Source: Atopsyche davidsoni (taxonomy: Eukaryota; Arthropoda; Insecta; Trichoptera; Hydrobiosidae). Taken from it: a DNA stretch of 64,000 nucleotides. The DNA is taken from the NCBI GenBank assembly GCA_022113835.1, contig JAILWY010000005.1:6032501-6096500 (forward strand), read 5' to 3'. Shown one piece after another: positions 34,330 to 46,530 of this stretch. Within the stretch, counting starts at the first letter, position 1; each line of letters opens with the position of its first letter. A program made the position numbers and the translations under genes. The notes beneath the pieces were generated by a model, which was given only the letters and a program-made list of their open reading frames with translations, ran no database searches and was not told where the DNA came from.

Positions 34330-34549
34330 CGTCGCAGTGCGTACAAGCGCGTGATCAACATTAACACTTGGCTCTGAACGATCCGGTGTTTGACTTCTCC
34401 GTGGTGCGCTTGTGGTCAGAGAGAAGTAAGAAATAACTGTGAGTGCGGTCGTAACTGGAGATGCAACGCGCATTCGAACCCTGACTCACCGGGTTTCGGT
34501 TCGGTGACTAGTTACGTCATACCGGAGAAATGCAGTCGGAATGACGCAG
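34330..34549 (+). other. Candidate non-coding first exon with strong donor
   Basis: About 220 bp of CpG-containing DNA end in a textbook 5' splice site, GACGCAG followed by GTAAGTCAG (GT at 34550). Two short upstream frames (MQRAFEP and MQSE, starting near 34459 and 34531) end quickly, and the long open frame across it has no ATG, so a 5' untranslated exon is the best reading. The left limit is an estimate. Joined to the exon at 38007 it would form a spliced leader on the plus strand. No coding exon of the gene is identified in the window. Confidence 0.35.
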
Positions 34550-34555
34550 GTAAGT

Positions 34556-37500
34556 CAGATCGTGATGCATTTGTTAAACCTTTAAAACCTTCGTTCAATA
34601 AACTAATAGAAAACGTTTCTACCCTTACTCTAAAATTCAAGAGATAATTTTGACGACTTACGTATTTTGAAATTGATATTGGTTTTTTAAGTGGATTTGT
34701 TATTGACGAAAAATGTGATTTTCTGAGGTAGTTTTATACAATGTAGAAGTTTTGTAACATGAAAAAATCGAATGATAGTTCAATTCAGTTTTATGGCATG
34801 TTTTCGCAAAGTGTTTTCAGGTTCCTGGAGTATCAGAAAATACCTGCAATTTTGATGCAAACAGTGTCATAAAAATCAAAATCGAATCATTCTATGTGAA
34901 GCGGGATGAGGTTTGATGTTGGAATATGCAGGGATATAAAATATATTTTATATCTCTAATATTGTTTTCAAATAGCTTAATTTTTTGGTTAAGAATTCAA
35001 ATATTTTGCAACAGAAGATTATTACATTCATTGATATATTGACTAATGATTAATCATATTGATTGATAAGATTCATAAGTAGTCGAAAGATACAAATTCA
35101 ATTTATCAAATAAGACTGGCCAGGTTTTCAGATTGAGGAAATTCATTAACGTGGGTGTGATATGAATAAATGAGATAAGATAATGAAAAAGTAATTTTTA
35201 TATCATGGGACATTAATATGAGACAGTAGCCACTGTGAAGTCACAATAAAGTTCTGTCCTTTTTATGTGCATAAAATAAATACAAGCGAACTATTATAAT
35301 TCATGGCATAATGAAAAGAATAATATATTTTTTAACCTGTACTCCATACTATTCTGTAGTCTAATGATTCATTGTATGTTTATTTTTTTGTATAAGTATC
35401 ATTCGACACTATTTAATTGAATCTCACAAAAACAAAATTGTTTCGCATCAAAACTTATTTACGTTCTTTACCTTTTATTAGTAAATCCAGTAGCTGTGTT
35501 CTAGGCAACCCAATATAATATTTTATAAATATGGCGTAAATATTTTTAATATACGATAACAGAATTACATAATAATAATAATAATTATTAATTATTATAT
35601 AACTGCTAATACCATTTTTCGGAATCACTGCAGAATCCCGCCAGGTAAAAATACAGTGAGCGAAAAATACTCGTGTGTTTTGCTCATTCGGTAAAAATGT
35701 TGAGATAGTTTTCCTCCCGTCCCCAATTTGGTATCAACTTTCAACTTTCAAATGTCCCGCTACTGTCAAACCAGGGGAAGTCAAGCGATTGATATTATAA
35801 TCACTAAATAAAAAAAAAAATATTTAAAAGAATATAGAATAAGCAATAATTTCGAAATTTCAGACATTTTGCAAGGATTTGGTATATTATTGCAGTGTCA
35901 AATTTTTTTTTTTTTTTTTAAACTATGGTATATTTTTATTTGTTTTTTTGGGATAAACGATTTTTTAGCTTTGTAATTAGGAGTTGTTACCAATCATTTA
36001 TTTATATAATAAAATCGGGGTTAAGTCTTAATGGAGCAATGTAAGTATTTTTGATTTTGATTTTTATGAAAACATAAGAGATACAAAAAGAGAAAATAAT
36101 CGTATTGCAAAACATTTTGAGACAAGTAAAATATTCGAAAGCTGTTAGTCTTTTATCTTTAGATTTAAAATAAATCATTATAAATACAAGTTATATACTA
36201 CAACAAAAAATTGGTTCAAATTGGTATTTTTTTTCGATAGATAGTAATAAAGTTATTTACTACAATATTGATGCTGTTTATATATTTGTTTGATATAGAG
36301 ATAATATTGTTTATTCTTCGCACGGTTAGCAACCCCTGAAGAAATGCATCTTTGCAAGTAATGCAATTTTACTTAAGTTTGCTGCGTACGACAAGTTCTG
36401 AACGTTTGAAGTTTACACATTCTCTATACTATGAAGTTATAGTAACCATGGCTTATGCTTACCTGGAAGAATTTTTTTACTGAAGATATAAAAAAAAAGT
36501 TGAAACATTTATTCTTAAAATGACAAATAAAATAATAGTGATGTATAATTTGACTGAAATCACTTCAATGGGCTGTAGTTTTGCTATATAAATAATTTGC
36601 TAAAAATATATGCACTTACAATCGTAAAATGAAATATTTTGATTCATTAATTAACTGTTCTTTAATGCATATAATAACATATATTCAAATACATGATGCA
36701 TATGAAACGATGAGTAAAAACCGTATTTATTTATTTTTATTATTTAGTAATCACCGAACGAATCCCTATATAATTGTGCATAAATAATGGTTATGTTTAA
36801 ATATCAAAATCTCACAATAATAGTATGGTCACCCTACGAATAGCACACATACGCGCGTTTCTTCGGGTAATAAAATTATTTTCCAAAGGTTGTCGCCCTT
36901 GTTTGCGAGTTCCTATCGCTGCAACTTCAGATAACTTATCCACTTCTCCGGCTCCGACTCCTGACTGCCGGGCTGGTCTCCGACTCCTGGAAACTTCTGC
37001 GAGCTTCACCTGAACTTACCTAAAGAATGGCTGCTGCTCTAAATGTCAATTCACCTACCAATTGACCTGCCGAGCTACGCGCTTTGGCAGATCCAACTTA
37101 CAGAAATGGCGGTGGATACTTTAGTAAAACATGTTCACAATATATTCACATATGAAATGATAAGTAAAATATTTTCGAGACACAAGTTGTATACAGATAA
37201 ACATTTTATTAAGTACCTAGCGTCAACAGTCTCAAACTTATAAAAAAGTGAATATTCTAAATTATCTAATAAATTAAAATTTAATGACGTCAGTCTGTTT
37301 TAGCACAGGCTACCTTTTATGTAAGTCAGTTCCCCAGGCTTTTTGAACAAGTGCATATTTTAAAAAATATATATTTGTGAAGTGTTTGCATTCATATGAT
37401 TGCATGGTATGTGAAATTTTGTGTCTTATTTGTTTGTTTTGGTGATTTCATACAAATACTAATGTTACAATTAGGTTACAGTGCAGGTGTTCGAGTGATG

Positions 37501-38006
37501 TCTGCAGTGTTTACAAAAATCTTCCACATTTGTTATTAGTCATCAAATAAATATTTTTCATATACCATTTGAGACACCAGACCAATTATAATGCATTGTT
37601 TTGCGTACATAATAAATTTGAATCGACTGCATTAAAGCTACTCTAGATAAATGAAAGATAAGTCTCGTACTGAGCCAGATAGAACTACATATATGTGGTT
37701 TTCTGTACAAACCTAGTTACTCTTTTGAGTATTTTATTTATCTAAAGCAATTTTGCTTCACACAAAAATCTTGCTATCAATATAAACATAGTATTTGGTA
37801 TATGGTATGTAATTTAGGTTAACCAAGTATTTAAAGTATTTGCTATGAAGTGAATCAGAGCAGCGTCAATTTAGATTTTTAGTTTTTTCATGTTTTGTTG
37901 TTCTGGACGTTAAAAACCTGCGATTCGCTCCACCGCGGCCCAGTTATTACAGTATTTAAAATGCCCTAAAACATCCCGCGGGCTTAATCGCAATTTTATG
38001 TTTCAG
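34556..38006. other. AT-rich presumed intron with minor GC blocks
   Basis: If the exons at 34.5 and 38.0 kb belong together, this is the intron between them. It is mostly AT-rich. Less AT-rich blocks lie at 35630-35790 and 36880-37100. The latter carries a 12-bp direct repeat CTCCGACTCCTG (36952-36963 and 36978-36989) and overlapping 62-65-codon frames on both strands. A perfect CRE, TGACGTCA, is at 37285-37292. Poly-T lies near 35908-35920. Confidence 0.3.
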
Positions 38007-38132
38007 GCCGGAGAAAAGGCAGACTCGTAAAAGAAAGCAGAGACAAAAGGACCCCACCGGAGCCGCCGCAGACCTCCCGAGACAGAACCTTTAAGGTTTT
38101 ATGATTTATTGAAGATTTCAAGACGGCGAACT
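38007..38132 (+). other. Candidate internal exon, probably untranslated
   Basis: An acceptor, TTTTATGTTTCAG (AG at 38005-38006), precedes 126 bp of GC-elevated, purine-rich DNA that ends at a donor, GCGAACT followed by GTGAGTCTG (GT at 38133). Stops occur in all three frames, so it is either 5' untranslated sequence or carries the end of a coding region. One frame reads PEKRQTRKRKQRQKDP before a stop, but I do not recognise it. Splicing from the donor at 34549 would be canonical. Sharp compositional borders at both splice sites strengthen the call. Confidence 0.4.
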
Positions 38133-39399
38133 GTGAGTCTGATCTTTAAAAATAATATTTCTGACCCCACAGACGGAGCGCATGGGAATGCATAGGTACC
38201 CAGGAGAGTGACAGAGCTGCGTGGATCCATTTCCCATAAATATATTTACGCGTTGCAATAAATTTTTCAACAATCCAAACAAACGCGTAATTTCATTTTT
38301 ACTGATTGGTCGTAAACTCAAAGCCTTGTGTTTTTTTACGGCGACATATAACATATTTTAGACTGTGTTGGTATTTAATAAAGTCATTGCTTTCGAATGT
38401 CACAATACAAAGTTTATTTTTATAAATAATTTAACTCGAATCGTAATCATCACGGCTCCATTAAACTTACCAAACAAGCAATGAATACACAGATTTTATG
38501 TAACTTTCTATGTTTTACAGGTGTTATCGTTTCATATCAATATAATATAAACGAATGGTCAGGAATTATTACGCTTATATTGCTTGTACAAGGTACGCAC
38601 AGCAGGATACTCGTGATTCCAGACTTGGATATGTTTCTTTAAATATATATTTTGATTCATTCGGGAGTCGCATTTCGGATTCGGTTCTTTTCCTTTTATT
38701 TAAAGCCTGGCTGGTATTTGGTCCCACATTCTCAAGAATCTCAAACCAATCTAAATGAAGATGTTTGCTCCTCATCGTTTTCAAGTATTTACCGAGTGAT
38801 TGATGGACTTTAGAGTGTACAGAAATGCTCTGCGCTAACAGTATACTTAGCACACTGACTTCACACCAGAAAATTGCAGTTACCTGATCAAGTCGGTCTA
38901 AGTACCGAGATATGAGGGATTCCTCCCATTAAGAGGTTACAAACCGCGCAAAATTTACATAAATAAATTAAACTACTTTGTTGCATTTTTATTATATATT
39001 TAAGATTTTTAGAGAGCTAATATTTAATATAATATAATTACTTAATTGTAAGAAAATCTTGAATGCTACCATCAAAACCGAGATGGTTTTTTTTTAGGTC
39101 ATTTATTATTATAATTGTTATTAGAAATTATTCTAGACTCTGTTTGTGATTCACACACAATGCACTACATATTTATTCGTATGTTCTTCTTATAACGCCA
39201 AAAGCAGAACTCCATCAGTAGGTTTACATTCGTTTTTGGTAAAATTGGTAAAAAAATCATTTACTTGGCTGTTCTCTATCATGTATTCGTGAAGATACAT
39301 TACTCATAGGCATAAGCAAGGTAATGAAATATTCATTTTGAACACATTTATTGAATAATAATGAGCGTTTTCAACCCCTGCTCATCCACCTACCAATTA
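38133..39399. other. Mixed DNA, blocks at 38150-38250 and 38560-38930
   Basis: Moderately GC-elevated blocks alternate with AT-rich DNA. TGATTGATGG at 38797-38806 matches an Extradenticle/Hox composite site. Frames of 67-92 codons overlap on both strands without domains. Nothing firmer. Confidence 0.3.
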
Positions 39400-39680
39400 A
39401 CATAACCCTAAAAAGGTGTTGGTCGTACTCGGAGCGGGTGAGATGCGATCATACTTGAGATGGAGTGAAGGATTCTCGCGCTGTTTAAAATTTATATGGA
39501 AAGCAGAAATAATTACTAGTTTAGTACAAAAGTAATACATCTTCGGGCGGCGCGAGGCGGTCGCCTGTCTTGTCAGTGCTTGTAATTAAATCGCGAAACG
39601 TTTATTGGACAATTTACTGGACGATAAGGGATGCGGTGGAGATTGCAATCAGTCGGATCTACAACCAAGACTCGCCAAGT
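39400..39680. promoter_or_regulatory. GC-elevated block with homeodomain-type cores
   Basis: The core at 39540-39670 is CpG-rich (GGGCGGCGCGAGGCGG) and holds TGTAATTAAATCGC and GTTTATTGGACAATTTA strings, both of homeodomain type. No coding frame crosses it. Candidate enhancer by composition and motif only. Confidence 0.3.
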
Positions 39681-40379
39681 AGTATTCAATAATTCAAACT
39701 GAAATGTTGTTAACAAGCTTGCACACTACATTCGTGTTTTATCAAATAAATATTAGTTTTGCAACCATATGATTTACACGGAGTACATATTGAGAACGAA
39801 GTCAAAAATATCAAAACATATATATTTAAGCCTCTAATTTAAACATTCAATGTAAAAGTTTCTCGTTAAGGATCGTTGGGATATCTTTTTTACAGTTTCG
39901 ACTCACTGTGTGACTTTAGGAAAAATCGATAAAAAAATACATTAATTTTATATTAAAATTTGATTTAATAAATAAGAAATGAGAACATAAATTAGGCAGA
40001 TACTTCATTCAATAACTTAAGCAATATATCAATTAGTTTATTCTGCATGCGCTTTCTTGAAATTGTACTGAATTGCATGTGATAAAAGTATTTTTACATG
40101 GCAATTCCAAATGCAGAATACAAGGATGGATCAGGTTTCTTTCAAGTGCAGGTCATGCTAGTTTAAGTAAAGGAAGTTTTTTTATGTAAAAAATAAATAC
40201 GTACTTACCATGTCATTGAAAGTATTAACGCTTACATTTGCTGCTTATTTTTATGATCATATCAAAATATTATTTTATGTAAATTCGTATAAACTGAGTG
40301 TGTGAGTCGTACCTGCGTTCATAACCCAAAACTTGTTTGCTTAAAATAATGTAAAAAATTAAGTAGATAGATATGCTTG
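39681..40379. other. AT-rich stretch, no gene
   Basis: AT-rich; nothing recognised. Confidence 0.5.
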
Positions 40380-40625
40380 TCTCTATTTTAACGGTGTGAC
40401 GCGACACTCTATTCCCATAGTAATTAATAGCACCGAATTCCGAGATAACCGCGACTGTATTAACGCCTATTATATAACGTCCACGGAGGAGTTACTTTAG
40501 TGTGTGACGAGCCGCTACTTTCATGAGCTAATCTGTAATAAAAATATGACAGTAACACACTCTCTTTTTTAACCGGCGAGATGGAGTATCAGCCGATTAA
40601 CTCCGGGCAGAGATGAATCCAGAAA
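40380..40625. promoter_or_regulatory. GC-elevated block with shared homeodomain motif
   Basis: Contains TAATTAATAGCACC at 40421-40434, nearly identical to the motif at 14805-14818, and further TAAT-type cores up to 40605. No gene frame. Confidence 0.3.
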
Positions 40626-41589
40626 TTATTTTTAATTTATTCATTATGTCCATACACCATATTTTAATAACTCACTTTTTAATATAATAAAAAAATTACG
40701 ATTGTAATCAAAGAGACAATTTTAGGTAGAGTGGAGTTTAAATTTTTATTCTTGAGTAATTGAAAGTATTCATATTTTTTATTTAGTGCAGTGCAGAATG
40801 GAACATTATTTTGCGTACAATATTTTTTACAAAACGATGACGAGTAAAAGTAGACATATAACGTAAGGCTGTGCTATAAAAAGTTTCCTGCGGTGTATTT
40901 ATTTTTTTAATGGTAAGAACATGCATTTATCATAAAAAAGGGTATATGCATAATTATGCATATATGCTATTTGGATTTTTCTGATAGTTTAAAAAAAACT
41001 ATTTGCCTGATCAAATTATCATTATATACATAAATATTCGAGTGCCTTTATTCAGATGAGGTTGACGACTGAGCATATATTTATGCTGAGGCAGAGTTCA
41101 TGATTTTCTAAGAGGAAAATAGTGTGGTGAGTCTCCGGGTCTTTCTACACCGTTGTTTTAGATTTGAATGAAAAGTTTTCGTATTGCTGCTGTCCAAAAG
41201 CATTATTATATAATCCATTACTTTAAAATCTCTGTCGTTTAGATTTGATACTCCTTCTGTAGCAGGTTGCAGAAACAATAGCAGGAATCCCCTTCCTCAA
41301 CAAGGTACTTCCAGAGCACATCCCTCCACAATAATTCTACTACTCCATAACTGATTTTTTATACACGCTCAGGGTACAGAATGGCAGCCATGCACAAGCA
41401 ACAGAATGGGGAGAGCGGGGAGGTATATATATTATATATCAACTTATTACATCGACAAATCAAGTCGATTTCTAAAAATAATTTGTACCCAGTATAAATG
41501 AGTTTTTATCAAATAAAAACAATTATTAAAAATACGGTGCAGCAGAGTCGGGCCTGTGTGAAGCGACCAGCGTACAAAACTAGTGCATA
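40626..41589. other. AT-rich, no gene
   Basis: AT-rich with small, less AT-rich patches near 41250-41410. Nothing recognised. Confidence 0.45.
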
Positions 41590-41800
41590 TCTACAAAAAT
41601 ACCGGATTACACACGGAGATAAATGCGTCACGATAATGTTAATGCGGCGGTACGTGATTAACGGGTGATTAACTCATCGGCGCAGTAGTCCCATGCTGGC
41701 CGGCCAATGATGGAGCGGGGATCGCGGCCTGTTTACACGGATGGCCAATCAAGATCTAGCCGGATTAGAGAACGGAGCGTCGGTGTTGTTTCTGCAATAT
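41590..41800. promoter_or_regulatory. Dense homeodomain and CCAAT-site block
   Basis: GTGATTAAC occurs twice in direct repeat (41654-41662 and 41665-41673), 11 bp apart, about one helical turn. GGCCAAT occurs at 41702-41708 and 41743-41749, and CGGATTAG follows near 41760. The block is CpG-containing and sharply bounded. This is the most site-dense regulatory candidate of the window. Confidence 0.4.
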
Positions 41801-41819
41801 TACGTAATTTTATTTTGAT

Positions 41820-42376
41820 TAGATGACTGGAATTTTTAAACTCTCTTGTCTAGTGTAAAGAAGCGGAGGGTATCTTCTATTTTGGCCACATTTTTCGTAG
41901 TGTAAACTATAGTTTTCCGAACTATTTTGTCCCGTCGACCCCTTGTCGAGTTTTCCTGTTTTTCGTCGATCCCCTGCCATCTTTTGACATCTTATATAGA
42001 ACAACTCACTTTCATAGGGTTTACTGTACAGTGGGTGTAAAAATGAAAAAGTTAAAATACAGAGAATACTCGGTGGAATTCCATTTTAATATCTTAAATA
42101 GAATAAAATACATTAATTAAAAACATACAAAATACTTTTAAGCTTCAGGGCTTCGATTCTTCACAAAGTACATAGGTACTGTGTATCTGTGTTCAGTGCA
42201 TTATGACATTTAAGAAATGTCCCAATTTTGGTGATGACCTGTTTAAATGGAATCCACTCTCGAAGACCCTCATTAACAGTTCATGGACCTCCAATTTTAT
42301 TTTTCGCGGTCACCGACCCCTTGCAGGACGAAATCGACCCCTGGGGGTCGATATTGACCACTTTGGGAACCTCTGG
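41820..42376. mobile_element. hAT-like non-coding remnant, with nested repeat
   Basis: The right end reads, on the minus strand, CAGAGGTTCCCAAAGTGG, the kind of terminus known from Buster/ZBED-type hAT elements, followed by GGGGTCGAT-type repeats. Related GTCGACCCCTTG and GTCGATCCCC strings lie at 41934-41980. A fragment of the palindromic repeat family interrupts the middle. A 61-codon minus-strand frame and a 74-codon plus-strand frame cover the arms and are not genes. The left end and target duplication are not resolved. Confidence 0.5.
42055..42105 (-). mobile_element. Palindromic MITE-like element, fragment (copy C)
   Basis: About 50 bp with ACTCGGTGGAATTCCATTTT, the reverse complement of the distal arm of copy A. 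It lies inside the hAT-like remnant, so either it inserted later or both ends belong to different elements. Confidence 0.6.
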
Positions 42377-43889
42377 TGTAAACATAGAATCCTACAGGTG
42401 ATTGTCCAAGGAAAAATCGAAGGATAAAGAGGCAATTTGCGCCAGAGACATGAGGTCGGAAGTACGACTTAATTAGTGAGCCCAGGATATAGATATGTTC
42501 GATGAAATGGTCACTAACCTCATATAAAGAGAGACTTGAGAGTTTTGAATATCTATTTTTAGCTTAATCAATCTGTACATTTATCAAAAGCCATATAATA
42601 AATAGGCGCACTGTAAAGTTCTAAACTTTTGTTTACATAAATAAAGCTATGCTAATAGATCTGATTAGTATAATTCAAAGTTAGCAAATATTTCACTATG
42701 TTATAAAAAAAAGATGAACAATTTTAAAAAGTAAAATATTTTACCAACATTAATAACAATGATTAAAGTATATAATTTTGGTAATTTTCATTAAACGCAG
42801 TGTGAGAAAATTAACATCTCAATCAGGTGAAGTTTAACTGTATTCGATAAGATCTATCGGTAATCGACTTTACACCTTATTACCAGGGTAGATAAGGAAG
42901 CTTCTTGTAATTGCGAGCACGTAATGCTCGCACGATTATAGATAAGAACCGCAAGCTTGCAAGAAATTACTTAACCGCAAAGTTAATTAACGCCGGCTTT
43001 AGACATATTGTTAAATTTTATATCGATCATAATGTATCAATAACGTTGTGGTTACAAATTATTAACAAATTATAGAGATAACTTAAAAAAGTTAATTTCA
43101 AAATGAAAAAATTTCACCATGTTTCCGTTGTTAGACATTCCGTTCGTTAAAATTAATGTATGATTTGATATATTTTTAATAAGTAATTTAATATATATCG
43201 AGTGTTTTGTCATTGATTAAAAAAAATTATATGTGTTGCTATTTGTAAAAGAATTATAAAAAAAAATTTCTGTTAAAAAATCTACTTCGATGAAATAAGT
43301 AGGATTATGCTAAGCCTTTTTAGGTTGTGTTTTTTTTAATAAAAATAGTTTCAATAATTTTCTACAATGGTTTAATTGATAATCTTAAAAAAAAAATTAC
43401 TTTCAAGACTCTTTGAAACAATAATTGTGCAAATATTTTAAATATAATGTTAAAAGTTGGCTATTTTATTTGAGAGGATAATTTAAACAAGTCTCTAACT
43501 TTAATGCAACACGAAGACTTTGAACGTTTTATCTCATATTACGGTGTTTAAAACTTGTGGTATCTCATGAAGACAGAAGATCAAAAGTTAAAAGTTAAAT
43601 TTAAAAAAGAAATTCTTAAGTACAACGAGTAATATATTTTTATCTGTATATTATTCATAATTTTGACTTTATAATAAAATGCAATCTATTTCTTTTCTAT
43701 TTTTTTTTTAATTTTTGGTTGTTATTCAATATTTAATTTACACTATGGAGTTACTGTCTGTTTATTTGAGTAATACGAATAAAAGTTAATTTGTCGGAAA
43801 TCACACTCAATCTACTTAAAACCAATACTTATTTTTTTTTTACATGTTAGTTAAAGTTAATGTAAAAATTATTTTAAATATGTTTGAAT
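42377..43889. other. AT-rich; GATA/palindrome cluster at 42890-42946
   Basis: Two AGATAAG sites (42890-42896 and 42940-42946) flank a perfect hairpin TGCGAGCA-CGTAA-TGCTCGCA (42912-42932) in a moderately GC-elevated patch. The rest is AT-rich with nothing recognised. Confidence 0.4.
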
Positions 43890-44060
43890 GGTTGGCTCGT
43901 CATGGAGTGTGCGCCAATGGCCAGATTGTTAAATAATCAAAATAAAAAATAATAATGGCGATGACGCGGCGCACAGCTAATAACAGGGTGTTGCCATCAC
44001 TGAGGAAGCGAAAAAACTGCTCGTAAGCGCTAATCCTGGAACTGTTACGTTGATCAATAT
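43890..44060. promoter_or_regulatory. GC-elevated block, candidate cis-regulatory
   Basis: About 170 bp with CpGs (GATGACGCGGCGCAC near 43959). TATAAAAACC lies at its right edge near 44058. No coding frame. Confidence 0.2.
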
Positions 44061-45419
44061 AAAAACCTGCTTTTTATACCTCAAATTCACATCAACTGTG
44101 AACACATCAAACAAAAAAAAATGTAAAATACGCGAAAAATCTAATAGTATTTGTAAATGAGGTTGATCAAGCTAATAATGAGAGTAACCGGGTGCTTGGC
44201 TGCTACGTCCCATATTCCAAGTCACATAACATAGATTTCGCTCCAAGGTGTACACATGACTGTGTATGTAACTGTGTGTGAACTCTGTAAAGTTAAATAT
44301 TGTACCAAAGTATAACATTAAATTCCAAGAAAATTTCATTGAACCTTTAAATAAAATATTTTAAAATCTTATCTAAAAAGTTTCACCTCTGCATAATCTA
44401 TACGAAGATGTCGATGATTATATTTTTTTTTCGTAAAAATTTCTATAAATAATGTTTATCGCAAATATTGATATTTAACTTATAAATTTGTAATTGATCA
44501 GGTAATTCAATAATGAGAGAATAATAAAACTCGGGTAAATAAGTGCGTTGCAACACCAATCGTTAATGCAATAAAATTAAAAGATGATTAACAGCGGTAT
44601 CGTTCAATCAATGTCGACGAGTTAATGCCGTCACATCACAGATTATTCCTATTTCGTAACACTTAGTTCTGAGGCGGTCTTCCATGTTTATGAAATGATA
44701 ATAAAATAAATAAAGAAACCAGTGTTTATTTTCAGTTAGATAATACGGTTTTAACGCGTATAAAACTCGATAGTAGAATGTCATAAATGATTAATAGTTT
44801 GAACTTTAATTAAGTCACATAAATATTTTGTCATGAAGTGATTCATATGAGAAATATCCAATGATTATTTGTACAAAAATAACTGTACAAATTCGTTTTA
44901 ATTTAAAGCGGATCAAGGTTACTCGTATAAAAATATCAGAATATAGAAAATATACGAAAAGTACATAATAATTTGTTCGTGTAAGTTTTGTAAGTTTTCA
45001 AAAGAGAAATTGATACAAGTTTTAAAATATTTCAGTAACGCTCATAAAAACGTCAATAGTACTAAATTTATCATTAATTTCGTTACTTAATGTAGGTATC
45101 GATATTTATATTATAACTGTTTTTGTCGGGCTATCGATATTATAACCGACACCTGAAGGCTCGATATATTTACAATATTTTAATTTGAATGGGAAATTTA
45201 AATTCCTCGCGTCTTAAAGTATGTTCGTTCATAAATTTTATTATCTTAAACTAAAGTTATTTTTACTTTTTGAAGGATTCATTAGACTTTATTATTTTCT
45301 TTTTAAAATTTATTTATCAGTTTTAAAACTTAAAAAACCATTGTATTTTTAAATAAAAATACAAAATAACTACAGTGTACTATTGTACAGTATTTTTCTT
45401 TGGAGCAAAATATTTATTT
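44061..45419. other. AT-rich; paired TATCGATA sites near 45.1 kb
   Basis: AT-rich DNA. TATCGATA, the binding palindrome of DREF in flies, occurs at 45097-45104 and 45132-45139 with similar flanks, suggesting a small duplication. No gene. Confidence 0.4.
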
Positions 45420-45800
45420 AATTATCGCCACGAAAGCAGCGGACGTTCAGATACACAGACAAAATTTTCAGTTTCAGTTTGGCGAAAGCACATAATGTCC
45501 TAGCAACAGAAATAATCCAAGATGTCGCTGGCTTGTCTCTGTCGGGGATTCCGTTTATGCTTATTCCGGATGTGCTGCGGCGCGCTCCTTCGTTCTGCTG
45601 ATGCCGAATATTTTTATGACCACAACATTGCGAGACATCAGACTTGATGTAAATGCGAAACACTTAGGAAAATCTTGGAAATCTGCGTGCGTCTCGCTTT
45701 TGTTATATCTCGTTCGTGTAGTTCTGCAGAATTGCTCGAATATTTCGGAAAATAAGTTTTTTTTTCACCGGCATTCATCCGCAACGGCGCGGGGACAAAT
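45420..45800. promoter_or_regulatory. GC-elevated block, candidate cis-regulatory
   Basis: About 380 bp less AT-rich than the flanks, with overlapping 81- and 87-codon frames on opposite strands. Neither peptide shows a domain. Conserved non-coding DNA is the more likely explanation. Confidence 0.25.
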
Positions 45801-46070
45801 TGACACAATTACTGAAAATCTACAAAAAATAGTAATTTATAAGTGTATTGCTACACTTGATTAAACGACCACTGAAAAAACATTACGTAGATTTGATTTA
45901 AATTAGTATTTTTTATTTTTTTGGGTTGTGTGTTTTATTTATGCTGTTTATTTAGTTGACTGAAATCATGTTCGTAAATTTAAAAAAAATACACCTCCCT
46001 TCATTCATAACGCGATAATAGTGTTATTTTCTTAGAATGACAGCTTAACTAACTTCGAAGAGATTTAGAT
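45801..46070. other. AT-rich spacer, no gene
   Basis: AT-rich; nothing recognised. Confidence 0.5.
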
Positions 46071-46530
46071 TTCGCGCTAGAGTAGGCCCCGTGAGATGCT
46101 CGTGAGGCCAGGTAGCGCCGATCCCTATATTGGCAGGTAACACACTAATCGCTCAAGGGAGAGATGTCCACTGTGAAACTGTCAGGTGTGAAAGTGCCTC
46201 GTCTTCCTCACACCTCGTCTTTATTGCCGTATGCAAAACACTTTTTTGTTTGCAAAGTAAATTACCGGTGTAATTACACCTCCCCGAGCGGTGCTCTTGC
46301 CCGAGGCGCGGTGCGGGCGAGCGAGTCCCTTTGTCGGGGAGCTCGCCACGTTTTCAAAAGTTTTTAAGTCGAAATTTGCGAGTTTTTTAAAATTCAAAAC
46401 GTTCAAGTTTTCAATTGGACGGCTCCGCGTTGAAAGTGGCGTTTAATAAGAAATGGCACCTCCACGAGACCGCAATTAACTCAATGCGGAGGTACCCGCG
46501 CGGGAATGGGGCGCACTGACATTTTATGAT
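46071..46530. promoter_or_regulatory. GC-elevated block, candidate cis-regulatory
   Basis: One of the larger blocks, with CpG-rich cores near 46280-46350 and 46425-46510 and a GCAATTAACTC homeodomain-type string near 46473. A 67-codon plus-strand frame starting at 46164 has no domain. Confidence 0.3.
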
